NCBI GenBank assembly: GCA_018268465.1
Contig: JAFDWN010000069.1
Location: forward strand, 1 to 54,180
Direction: 5' to 3'
Source of the DNA: Actinomycetota bacterium
GTDB lineage: Bacteria > Actinomycetota > Actinomycetes > Mycobacteriales > Mycobacteriaceae
Length of the DNA stretch: 54,180 bases
Position numbers and translations under genes: made by a program
Notes under the pieces: model-generated
Databases searched by the model: none
Told to the model about the DNA's origin: nothing
What the model saw: only the letters and a program-made list of their open reading frames with translations
In this document: positions 1 to 7,521 of the stretch, piece by piece
How the letters are laid out: each line of letters begins with the position of its first letter
Position numbering within the stretch: the first letter of the stretch is position 1

Positions 1-250
1 GCCGATCCGTGGATCGAGGCTTAGCCGCACAGATCGGCAGCAGGCGGCAACCCGGTATCGACGCTCCGTAACCGTTGCGCGCAGACCGTATTTCAGATGG
101 ATATCGAAGCAACGTTCCCTTCCCGGCGCGACGACCGTCACGGAGCGACCGTCAGATGCTCGTCTCGGAGACCGAGGAAGATCCGATCGCCGCACGGCGG
201 GCCGCACCCTCGTCGGTCAGGCTTTGACGTGGTGGCCGGCGACTGTGCTG

Positions 251-1438
251 TCATGCGCCGTCGAGGCGGGGGTAGACGACCTCCTGAATGATCAGTAAGA
301 GGGCCGCCGCAATCGGTATGGCGACCAGAGCTCCCACGATGCCCAACAGCGCCCCACCGATAAGGACGGCGACAACGGTGACCAATGCTGGCACCTTCAC
401 GACGCGACCGATGATTCTCGGCACCAGCAGATAGTCCTCGGCGAATCGGAAGACAACGAAGAACACGGTGGTCGCGATGCAGATCGGAACCGAAACAGTC
501 AGCGCGACAGCGGCAACGGCGACTCCGGCGATGGTCGACCCGACGACGGGTACCAGATCGAGCAGAGCCACGAAGATACCCAAAAGCAAGGGATAGGGGA
601 CCCCGAATACGCTCAGCCAGATGAAGGTGGCGGCCCCGGCGATCACCGAAATCAGCACATTCCCCAGGACGTAGGCGCCGACTTTCGCGAAGACTTGATC
701 GCCGATCAGGATGGCTCGTGGCCGCCTGGTGTGGGGCACCAGGCGATACAGGCTGGTGCGGATGCGCGGCATGTCGACCAGGAAATAGATCGTCAGGACG
801 ATGACGATAGAAGAATCTGCGACAACCCCGAAGACCACGCCACCCGCACTGATTACATTGTCAACCACCGCGCTGCCCGAACCGTTGAGCGTGTCGGTGA
901 TCCGCTGCTGCAGATGGAAGCGGTCATTGAGTCTGCCAACGGCCGACGAGTGGTCTTGGAGTTGATGAAGATAGTGCGGTGCCTGGCGAATGAGCTCAGC
1001 AGCTTGCTGAACCACCGGCGGAATCGCAGCGGCCACGAACGTGCCCACCATTGCGACGAACAAGGCGAAGACAACAGTGGCGGCCGCCCACCGCGGCAGC
1101 TTGTGGTTGACGAACCATGAGGCCGCAGGCTCGAGGCCGAGCGCGAGGAAGAACGCGACACCGATCAACACAAGTACCGACGACAGCGAACGCAATGCCA
1201 GGGCGGCTGCACACGTCACCACAACGCCGGCGGATGCGGTCATCCCGATGTAGAACGGAGACCGGCGATCGAAGCGCCGACCGAGTGGCCCGAGCGGTTG
1301 TCCGTCAGAACTCATCTGTGCGGCGCGGGCCTCGGCTTCCGCTACCGAGGCCTCGTCACCGGAGTGAGGCTGGCCGACGAGATCGTGATGGGCTGCCCCG
1401 CCATCCACTTCGGACACTAGATTCTGATGTTCGGACAT
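251..1438 (-). CDS. AI-2E family transporter-like membrane protein
   Basis: A 395-residue multi-pass membrane protein of the AI-2E/PerM (UPF0118) family. After a polar N-terminus of about 65 residues come paired hydrophobic segments, a soluble stretch rich in Q, H and R, and then a block of C-terminal helices with the family-like segments LLGIFVALLDLVPVVGS and VPALVTVVAVLIGGALLG. Family members export small molecules or act as Na+/H+ antiporters; the substrate cannot be told from sequence. The reading frame is open 22 codons further upstream, but I place the start at the ATG at 1438, preceded by a GGAAG ribosome site. It stands alone, reading toward the left edge of the window. Membrane family call is firm, substrate unknown. 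Confidence 0.8.
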   Translation of the reverse strand: MSEHQNLVSEVDGGAAHHDLVGQPHSGDEASVAEAEARAAQMSSDGQPLGPLGRRFDRRSPFYIGMTASAGVVVTCAAALALRSLSSVLVLIGVAFFLALGLEPAASWFVNHKLPRWAAATVVFALFVAMVGTFVAAAIPPVVQQAAELIRQAPHYLHQLQDHSSAVGRLNDRFHLQQRITDTLNGSGSAVVDNVISAGGVVFGVVADSSIVIVLTIYFLVDMPRIRTSLYRLVPHTRRPRAILIGDQVFAKVGAYVLGNVLISVIAGAATFIWLSVFGVPYPLLLGIFVALLDLVPVVGSTIAGVAVAAVALTVSVPICIATTVFFVVFRFAEDYLLVPRIIGRVVKVPALVTVVAVLIGGALLGIVGALVAIPIAAALLLIIQEVVYPRLDGA

Positions 1439-1771
1439 TGGCACTTCCGTTCGCGCCGGTGATGGCCCAATCGCGGGTCGCCCCGACGGCGGAAGCCACG
1501 CCACGTCCGTACGTGGTCACTGCCGCCGAGGAAGCTGTCGTGACATGCCCCTCGTCACCTCGAGCGACCGCACTGGCGTAGCCCGTTCCAGAAGAGGCGA
1601 AACCGCCGTGGCCGTCTCCGCAGCAACTTGGCAGGAACGCGCAGCAGCAGCACAGGGTGGAGAACGTCGAGGTATCCGCTTGAATTGCGGCACCGGTCGA
1701 CGTACTCGTACACACCACGGGACGAGCCGACGCCGGTCATGACGCGTCCGGTGAATAGCTGAGGGAAGTCG
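1439..1771. other. Non-coding gap of 333 bp
   Basis: Space between the SRPBCC gene and the AI-2E-like gene. Open frames here have composition and ends expected of chance frames in GC-rich DNA, with no family resemblance. I see no RNA gene, repeat or convincing hairpin. Confidence 0.4.
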
Positions 1772-2257
1772 TCAGAGCAGTTCCTTCGCCAGCACGGCGA
1801 GGTGTTTGAGCGAGTTGTCCAGGTGTTGCCGGTCGAACGGCGGGAACCCGATGTGTTCGCGAATCGCCGGCGGGACCGCGGACCAGTCATAGGTCAGAGT
1901 GACCCCCGTCCTCGCGCCGTCGAGCGGCTCGAGGTCGTAACGCCATGTCCAGCCGCCGAATTCGAGGTTGGCATTGTCGGTGCCCTGGCCCGGCAGCCAC
2001 CCGATCGCGTGCGGCGGCTGGAAGACTTCGACCCGGTTGGCCACTTCGTAGTGCATGCCGCCGTAGTTCTGGTGATACATCGCCATCCTGAAGATCTGAC
2101 CGACCTCGGTCAGCAGCTTGCCGTCGAGCGACTCCCGCACCCAGCCGGTGCCGTCGATCGCGTGATGGGTGGTGGGGTCGGCCAACACCGCGAATACGGC
2201 TTGGGCAGGCGCGTCGATGGTGCACGCGGCGCTCATGGTCTCGTCAGTCATGCCCAT
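1772..2257 (-). CDS. SRPBCC (START-like) family protein
   Basis: A 161-residue protein with the SRPBCC/polyketide-cyclase fold pattern: an N-terminal strand (SAACTIDAPAQAVFAVLADP), a variable middle, a WTWRYDLEP strand, and a C-terminal helix (LDNSLKHLAVLAKELL) that closes the hydrophobic pocket. Such proteins bind hydrophobic small molecules; a specific ligand cannot be assigned. Translation may begin at the ATG at 2257 or two codons later at 2251. It lies 210 bp downstream of the MFS carrier on the same strand and could be a late gene of that unit, but the gap makes cotranscription uncertain. Confidence 0.75.
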   Translation of the reverse strand: MGMTDETMSAACTIDAPAQAVFAVLADPTTHHAIDGTGWVRESLDGKLLTEVGQIFRMAMYHQNYGGMHYEVANRVEVFQPPHAIGWLPGQGTDNANLEFGGWTWRYDLEPLDGARTGVTLTYDWSAVPPAIREHIGFPPFDRQHLDNSLKHLAVLAKELL

Positions 2258-2467
2258 ACCGACCGATGGTGCCGCCGAAACTCATCGAGGACGCCTGCGG
2301 TCGTTTCGCCGGCTCTGCGCCAGAACCGCGGTCGTCCCGCTGGCTCGGTGCGCGCCCTGAACCGAGCGTTTGTGATCTCTTGGAGACGACCTGTCGACCG
2401 GCCGGATGGTTTGCTGGGTCCACGATGCCACCGGTGAAGCGCTTCGCCACCGAAGACACCAGCCGAC

Positions 2468-3730
2468 TCATCGCGGTGACTCACGCGGTGCCCGCGGCGC
2501 AAACTCGCGAGTCGCATCGCCGGTGGCCTTTTGCGGCACCGAACTACCTCTGGGCATGAACGTCAACGAAGCCGCGGCGAGGGCGAACAATGCCGCGGCG
2601 ATGAGGAGTGCGCCTGCGTAGCCGACCGCCGCTGCGGCTCCGGCGAGCACCAGTGGCGACAACGACGCGAGCAGCCTGCCGACGTTGAAGCAGAATCCCG
2701 CACCGGTGGTCCGCACCCTCAGGGGGAAGATCTCGCTGAAATACGATCCCATCAGGCCCGCGAAGACGATGGAGAGGCCCAAGACGCCGCCGTACCAGCG
2801 GAGCAGGTCGACATCGGGGATGAAGGTATAGAGGCACAGCAAAACTGCTGTCAGCGACAACGAGACCATCAACGCAATCCGCTTTCCGATCTTGTCGGCA
2901 ACCCAGCCAAAAATGAAGTAGCTCAGAAATATTCCGGCATTGAAAACGATGAGGTACTGCGCCGCGGTAGCCGCCGTCAGGCCGCGCTCGTTGACCAGAT
3001 AGGTGGGCAGCCAGGTGAGGAGGCCGATGTAGGCGAACAGCGCGAGCGTCGCGGCGACAGTGCCGACCACAGTTTGACGCAGCAGCGGATGCCGGAAGAT
3101 CTCGAGCGCCGACACGCGGTCGGCGCCCGCGGGGTCGCCGGGTACGCGCGCGGCTCGCTCTGCTTCCCACTGGGGCGACTCGGGGATGAACAAGAATGCG
3201 TACACCGCAGGGATCAGTGCGCCGAGGCCGAACGTGATGAACAGCAATCGCCAGTCAGGGAGCAGGATTCCGCCGGCGAAGGCGGCAAGTGCCGCTCCGA
3301 CCGGGTAGGCACTCAGCACGTACAGGGTGACGCGGCCACGATGGCGCGCCGGCCAGGTTTCGGCGACGTAGGCGGAGAGGATCGCCCACACCCCGCCCAA
3401 TCCGATGCCGGCGACGAGGCGAAGGATCAGCAGCAACGGGTAGGACGCGGGAAGGAACCCGAACGCCGTCGTCGCGACGCCGAAGATCAGCAGCGACCCG
3501 ATGAGGGCGTGGCGCCGGCCGAAGTTGTCGGCGAACCACCCCATCGCGATTCCGCTCGTACCGATTCCGATCCAGCCGGCCGTCGCGAGCAACCCTGCCT
3601 GTCCGACAGTGATGCCCAGGTCTGCCGTGAGATTCGGCAGCGCAATGGCGAGGATGCTGATCTCCGCAGCATCGACCATGTACGCGACAAATCCACCGAA
3701 TAGGACATGCCACTTCATCGAGTTCTTCAT
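2468..3730 (-). CDS. MFS transporter, aromatic/organic acid:H+ symporter type
   Basis: A 420-residue major facilitator with about 12 hydrophobic segments. The loop 2-3 signature is visible as GWFADNFGRRHALIGS, with its C-half counterpart GWVADKIGKRIALM, and an RxxxGxGxGG-like stretch (RLVAGIGLGGVWA) follows. The acidic residue in the first helix region (VDAAEISILAIALP) resembles the aromatic-acid:H+ symporter (AAHS) and metabolite:H+ symporter groups. The ATG at 3730 has a GGAG site six bases upstream. It follows the FAH hydrolase after 228 bp and probably imports the compound that the neighbouring enzymes degrade. The substrate is not determined. Confidence 0.85.
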   Translation of the reverse strand: MKNSMKWHVLFGGFVAYMVDAAEISILAIALPNLTADLGITVGQAGLLATAGWIGIGTSGIAMGWFADNFGRRHALIGSLLIFGVATTAFGFLPASYPLLLILRLVAGIGLGGVWAILSAYVAETWPARHRGRVTLYVLSAYPVGAALAAFAGGILLPDWRLLFITFGLGALIPAVYAFLFIPESPQWEAERAARVPGDPAGADRVSALEIFRHPLLRQTVVGTVAATLALFAYIGLLTWLPTYLVNERGLTAATAAQYLIVFNAGIFLSYFIFGWVADKIGKRIALMVSLSLTAVLLCLYTFIPDVDLLRWYGGVLGLSIVFAGLMGSYFSEIFPLRVRTTGAGFCFNVGRLLASLSPLVLAGAAAAVGYAGALLIAAALFALAAASLTFMPRGSSVPQKATGDATREFAPRAPRESPR

Positions 3731-3958
3731 CGATGCTCCTTCGTTCTCACTACGACGGGTAGTGCAGAGTGACTGGCCGGCCGCGGCTTCGGGTCAACCC
3801 GGGCCCGGCGGGGAGTTGTTGCGGCCGCCGCGGCCGATCCCGGGAAGGTCGCTTTCCGGCCGGCTGACGACGACGCCGACCACATACCGATCGCACGGCC
3901 GGTCAGTGCCGCGCATCCCGTTCGGGATGCCGGCACTCATCGGCGCGGTTGACGAACG

Positions 3959-4789
3959 TCAGCGGCGCTTGACGATGGGGTTTTGCACAGAGCCCACTTT
4001 TTCCACTGTCACCAGGACGACATCACCGTCACCGAGGAGGACCGGAGGCGTACGACCGGCTCCGACACCGCCGGGAGTGCCGGTGGCGATGATGTCGCCG
4101 GGTTGCAGCGTGATGGTGTCGGTGATGTAGGCGATGATGCGCTCGACGGTATGGATCATGTCCCGGGTGTTGCCGTCCTGCATCAGCTCACCGTTCACGT
4201 GAGTGGTCACGCGCAGTCCGGGGTCGGAAATATCGTGACCCAACTCGTCGCTGGTGACTACGGGGGAGATCGGGCCGCTGAGATCCGCGTTCTTGCCGAT
4301 GGTGAACTGGGGGGTCGCCAGTTGTTTCCGGCGTGCCGAAAGGTCGTTGAAGGCCGCGTAACCCAGAACGTGCTTGAGTGCGGTCTGTTCGTCTGCCTGC
4401 CAGATCGTCTCGCCTATCACCGCGGCCAGTTCGACCTCCCAGTCCAGCCCTTCGTTGGGCGGCAGCGGAACGGGTGTCCCGTCGACGACGAGAGTCTGCT
4501 CCCAACGGCCGAAGATCATCGGCAGCTTGGGCTCCTCGAGTCCAGCCAGATCCTTCGATTCGCCCGCGTGGCTGCGGTAGTTGATGCCGACGCAGAAGAT
4601 ACGTGACGTCTCCGGTACTGCCGGGGTCAACTCGATGTCGCTCAGCGCGAGGACGTCACCCCCGGCGTTGGCCAGGCCGGCGTGGGAGTCTGCGAAGAAC
4701 TGCTTTGCGGTGCCCAAGTCGCGCACGGTATCGCCCTCGAGGGCGCCGATGTGGCGAGAATCGTTGCGGACGAATCCAACAAGCTTCAT
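3959..4789 (-). CDS. Fumarylacetoacetate hydrolase family protein
   Basis: A 276-residue member of the FAH superfamily (hydrolases, decarboxylases and isomerases acting on 2-oxo/enol acids, such as ring-cleavage products). The metal-binding set typical of the fold is visible as E118 and E120 in the DWEVELAAVIG segment and D149 in YAAFNDLSAR, with the C-terminal GTPGGVGAGR loop at 237-246. The size is normal for the single-domain family. The gene begins 46 bp after the NTF2-like gene and both follow the operator-like motif at 5412. The neighbouring symporter, MMSDH-like dehydrogenase and FadR-type regulator suggest a step in degradation of an organic acid. The exact reaction is unknown. Confidence 0.88.
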   Translation of the reverse strand: MKLVGFVRNDSRHIGALEGDTVRDLGTAKQFFADSHAGLANAGGDVLALSDIELTPAVPETSRIFCVGINYRSHAGESKDLAGLEEPKLPMIFGRWEQTLVVDGTPVPLPPNEGLDWEVELAAVIGETIWQADEQTALKHVLGYAAFNDLSARRKQLATPQFTIGKNADLSGPISPVVTSDELGHDISDPGLRVTTHVNGELMQDGNTRDMIHTVERIIAYITDTITLQPGDIIATGTPGGVGAGRTPPVLLGDGDVVLVTVEKVGSVQNPIVKRR

Positions 4790-4835
4790 AGCGGTCTGCC
4801 TTTGATCGTTGTGTCATCGAGAACGGAAGTGCCGG

Positions 4836-5390
4836 TCACCACTGCCCGTAGTGCGGTCCGTCGGGGAACTCTTCGACGATGGCGTCGGCGGGAATGAAGT
4901 CGTTGTCTCGCGGACTCTTGTGCTCACGGGACATCTCGTAGGCGATCTCGCGGACGATCTTGCCGTTGGCCATCTCGAAGAGGTGAACCAGGCGCATGCT
5001 GATCCGTTCCCCTTTGGTGAAGCCCAGGTTCGGCATTCCGTCACCGACGACGGTCAGATCGGAGATCTGGTCGTCGAATACGAACGTCTCGGTGGCGTAA
5101 CGCCGCAGCGTCGTCGTCTTGTTGTAGTGAACCGTACGGAAGATCGCCAGATAGGCTTCCTTGATCTCGGCGGGATCGGTGTACACCATGCCCCGAAAAG
5201 GGGCTTCCCAGACGATATTCGGGCCGTAGAGGGCGATCGCCTTGTCCACCGATTCGGGTGTCTCGTTGTGAAAGTGGGCTTCGACCACCCTGAGGTTGTG
5301 CGCGATCAGCTCATCGCGGGTCATCTTCGAGACGTCGACATCGGCATCAACGCCGACGTCCACCGAGCTGCGCTCAGACGTCTGAGTCAT
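4836..5390 (-). CDS. NTF2/SnoaL-like protein
   Basis: A 184-residue protein of the nuclear transport factor 2 / SnoaL-like fold. After a polar N-terminus come the helix LIAHNLRVVEAHFHNETPES, a short segment with Y54-x-x-x-I-x-W-E, and C-terminal strands with basic and aromatic residues. Related proteins act as isomerases, cyclases, dehydratases or hydrolases on small hydrophobic substrates. The start at 5390 is fixed by a strong GGAGGAG site ending six bases upstream, although the frame is open 25 codons further. It is the first gene of the minus-strand unit with the FAH hydrolase, and the 19-bp operator-like motif lies 22 bp upstream of its start codon. No specific activity is claimed. Confidence 0.75.
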   Translation of the reverse strand: MTQTSERSSVDVGVDADVDVSKMTRDELIAHNLRVVEAHFHNETPESVDKAIALYGPNIVWEAPFRGMVYTDPAEIKEAYLAIFRTVHYNKTTTLRRYATETFVFDDQISDLTVVGDGMPNLGFTKGERISMRLVHLFEMANGKIVREIAYEMSREHKSPRDNDFIPADAIVEEFPDGPHYGQW

Positions 5391-5411
5391 CAGTTCTCCT
5401 CCACCGATAAT

Positions 5412-5430
5412 CATCATAATGAATGTGATG
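5412..5430. promoter_or_regulatory. Operator-like motif, copy A
   Basis: CATCATAATGAATGTGATG, with 5-bp inverted arms CATCA/TGATG. It matches copy C at 7307 in 16 of 19 positions and copy B at 6279 in 13 of 19, and sits just upstream of the NTF2-like gene. Proposed binding site for the GntR-type regulator at 6397. Confidence 0.55.
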
Positions 5431-5641
5431 TTTGATGTTACCCACGTCACCACCGGATTTGTCAACCCTCAGCTCACCGAGCGCGGATGGCCGCCAGAGA
5501 AGTCCGAATTACGCACTCCGACAGTGGTTTCAGGCTCCGGGTGCGCCAAAGGCGCGTTCGGGCACCCGCCGGACGCAGGTCCTGCTGGACGACTGATGCA
5601 GGCGACGAACAGACGTCGCTTCCCAGAGGGGCGCCGGCGGG

Positions 5642-6166
5642 CTAAGGCGCTTCGGTGGCGAGCGCACGCCGGGCCCGGACGACAGGGGGTACTGCCGCCG
5701 CCGTCGCCGCGACCACGACGCCGCACCCGACCAGAACCGCCCGGACGTCCGGGCCATCGATCCACCACGCCCCCAGCACAGCATCGACCGACCATCGTCC
5801 CGGCCCGGTGAACGCGATCGCCGCTGCCATCGTCGCAAGCACCAGCGGATACTCGCCGCCGCCCGCGGCGTTCCACAGCGAGTTCTTCAGCACACACAGA
5901 CTGGCCCCGGCCACCACCATGGTGCTGACCACGATCAATGCCCCCAGCGGCGTAGCGGCCCCGGCGGCGAGCAGTGTTGCCCCAGTCAGTTCACACGCCG
6001 CGGCCACCCGCACCATCAGTAGCGCCGGACGCTGGCCCAGGCCGTGGAACAGCGTGGCGGCGGCCGCGATGCCTGGTCCGGAGAACCATCCCCACATCTT
6101 CTGAGTGGCATGGGCGAACAGAATCGCCGCCACGGCGAGCCGTAGAACCAACAATCCAACGTCCAT
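5642..6166 (-). CDS. DoxX family membrane protein
   Basis: A 174-residue protein with four to five hydrophobic helices. The start resembles DoxX proteins (LRLAVAAILFAHATQKMWGWF, then GPGIAAAATLFHGLG), followed by small-residue-rich helices and a short basic tail. DoxX proteins are small integral membrane proteins; some are linked to quinone or thiosulfate oxidation or, in mycobacteria, to a membrane oxidoreductase complex. The ATG at 6166 has a GGAAG site seven bases upstream. The gene is divergent from the GntR regulator, and the shared gap holds operator-like copy B and a perfect hairpin. Its role in the catabolic block is unknown. Confidence 0.8.
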   Translation of the reverse strand: MDVGLLVLRLAVAAILFAHATQKMWGWFSGPGIAAAATLFHGLGQRPALLMVRVAAACELTGATLLAAGAATPLGALIVVSTMVVAGASLCVLKNSLWNAAGGGEYPLVLATMAAAIAFTGPGRWSVDAVLGAWWIDGPDVRAVLVGCGVVVAATAAAVPPVVRARRALATEAP

Positions 6167-6248
6167 CGTCGTTCTTCCATTGGTGTGGTGGTTAGGGGGC
6201 CGCCGATGAAGAGGCCGTCATACCCCCGGGAGACATCGCACGTCATGG

Positions 6249-6268
6249 CATGCTCCCCTTGGAGCATG
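6249..6268. promoter_or_regulatory. Perfect 8-bp inverted repeat in the doxX leader
   Basis: CATGCTCC and GGAGCATG separated by CCTT, about 80 bp upstream of the doxX start codon and just inside operator-like copy B. It could form an RNA hairpin in the doxX leader or be a protein site. Nothing in the sequence decides which. Confidence 0.4.
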
Positions 6269-6278
6269 ACCACTTAAA

Positions 6279-6297
6279 CGTTATGATGAATATGTCG
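6279..6297. promoter_or_regulatory. Operator-like motif, copy B
   Basis: CGTTATGATGAATATGTCG, in the divergent gap between doxX and the GntR regulator. It matches copy A in 13 of 19 positions and lies inside a larger inverted repeat with AAACG at 6276-6280 and CGTTT at 6296-6300. The position fits autoregulation. Confidence 0.5.
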
Positions 6298-6396
6298 TTT
6301 CAACAGTCGCATGAGTCGCCGAATCCGTCAAGGCACGGCGCGGCACGATGGGCGCTGCCATGGCGTGCTCGCCAGGTGAGCCGAATGAGGGGGTAG

Positions 6397-7182
6397 GTGT
6401 TGGCCAAGCCTGACGCGGCCTCGTCAACCAACGGCGCAAGACCCGGCAGGCCCACCGTGAACCTCACGCCCACGATCGGCCGCACCGTTGCGCCCGCGGC
6501 GTCGACGAGCATGGCCGATCAAGTCGCCAACCAGATCGCCGAGGCCATCGAGAAACTCAAGCCCGGTGACCGCTTGGGGACCAAGCAGGAGCTGCGCGAG
6601 CAGGCGCGTGTCTCCATTGGCACCTTCAACGAGACACTACGAATTCTCCAGTCGCGTGGGTTGATCGAGGTTCGCCGTGGTCCGCAGGGCGGCTTGTTCG
6701 TTGCGGAACGGTCTCCCATGGCGCAGCTCGGACATGCCGTACTGCACCTCGATACCGACGTCTCGTCGATCACGGAGGCAATGGATATTCGGGATGCACT
6801 CGATCCGCTGCTGATCGAAGATGCGGTGCGTTACAGCTCACCGCAGCAAGTCAAGGTCATGCGCAGGTCTCTCGCCGCCATGGCGGATGCGCTCGACAAC
6901 GACGACGGCATCGGATTCCTCCGCGCCAATTGGAAGCTCCACGAGGCCATCGCCGACGTCAGCCCACGACCGATCCTGCAGGCGTTCTACGTCAGCTTGC
7001 TCAACCTCATCGAGGACCACACCATCACCGTGGCCAGCGATGCAGACCACCCGCTCGCCGGGTTTCACCAAGGCCGTTACGACGTGCACAGCCGCCTGGT
7101 CGATGCCATCGCCGACCGCAATCTGCCTGAAGCGTTGGCCGTGCTGGGTGAACACAACATCGGCATCGCTCGCCCGTCATAG
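6397..7182 (+). CDS. GntR-family regulator, FadR subfamily (FCD domain)
   Basis: A 261-residue one-component regulator. Residues 38-103 form the winged helix-turn-helix (MADQVANQIAEAIEKLKPGD, then LREQARVSIGTFNETLRILQ and the wing RGLIEVRRGPQGGLFV). Residues 118-255 form the all-helical FCD ligand domain with its conserved acidic and histidine positions (DIRDALDP, WKLHEAIA, YDVHSRLVDAI, LGEH), which usually bind a metal and a carboxylate ligand. The start is taken as GTG at 6397 after a purine-rich AGGGGG, with TTG at 6400 as an alternative; the N-terminus of about 37 residues is disordered. It probably represses the surrounding catabolic genes through the three 19-bp motifs and is relieved by a pathway acid. 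Confidence 0.88.
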   Translation: MLAKPDAASSTNGARPGRPTVNLTPTIGRTVAPAASTSMADQVANQIAEAIEKLKPGDRLGTKQELREQARVSIGTFNETLRILQSRGLIEVRRGPQGGLFVAERSPMAQLGHAVLHLDTDVSSITEAMDIRDALDPLLIEDAVRYSSPQQVKVMRRSLAAMADALDNDDGIGFLRANWKLHEAIADVSPRPILQAFYVSLLNLIEDHTITVASDADHPLAGFHQGRYDVHSRLVDAIADRNLPEALAVLGEHNIGIARPS

Positions 7183-7521
7183 GGCGCGCGGCACCGCACC
7201 GGTCTGGTCCTGGATTCGCAAGCGGGGTGTGCGCCACGCCCCCGGCTGCACTTGGTCTTTGACGCAGCCAAAAGTGACTCTTGACATCACGGCGGCGTCA
7301 TAGAAACATCATGATGAATACGATGATTATCGCTCCGGTCGGACTTCCCGTGCGCAAGCGGACGCATCCTCATCGTTGAGTGCCCCGCAACAGAGCCGAT
7401 CGTTGCGGTAACAATCCACCAATCATGTTTCGCCGCTTGATATTTCCTTCTGCACTCGAGTGCAGCAGCGCGAGCACGACGGGACCGAGTCCAGCTGATC
7501 CCACGAGTAGAAAGTTCGCCA
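7183..7521. other. Gap of 339 bp upstream of the dehydrogenase gene
   Basis: Region between gntR and the mmsA-like gene. It contains TTGACA at 7281-7286, a possible -35 element, followed by operator-like copy C at 7307-7325, which would overlap or lie just past the -10 region. No gene is supported here. Confidence 0.45.
7307..7325. promoter_or_regulatory. Operator-like motif, copy C
   Basis: CATCATGATGAATACGATG, 16 of 19 matches to copy A, located about 200 bp upstream of the mmsA-like gene and downstream of a TTGACA hexamer. A slightly shifted view gives inverted arms ATCAT/ATGAT. It fits an operator for repression of the dehydrogenase. Confidence 0.55.

Noticed and set aside
2531-3703. 390-codon plus-strand frame
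   Set aside because: Antisense to the MFS carrier gene, rich in Arg, Gln and Glu, without domains or ribosome site.
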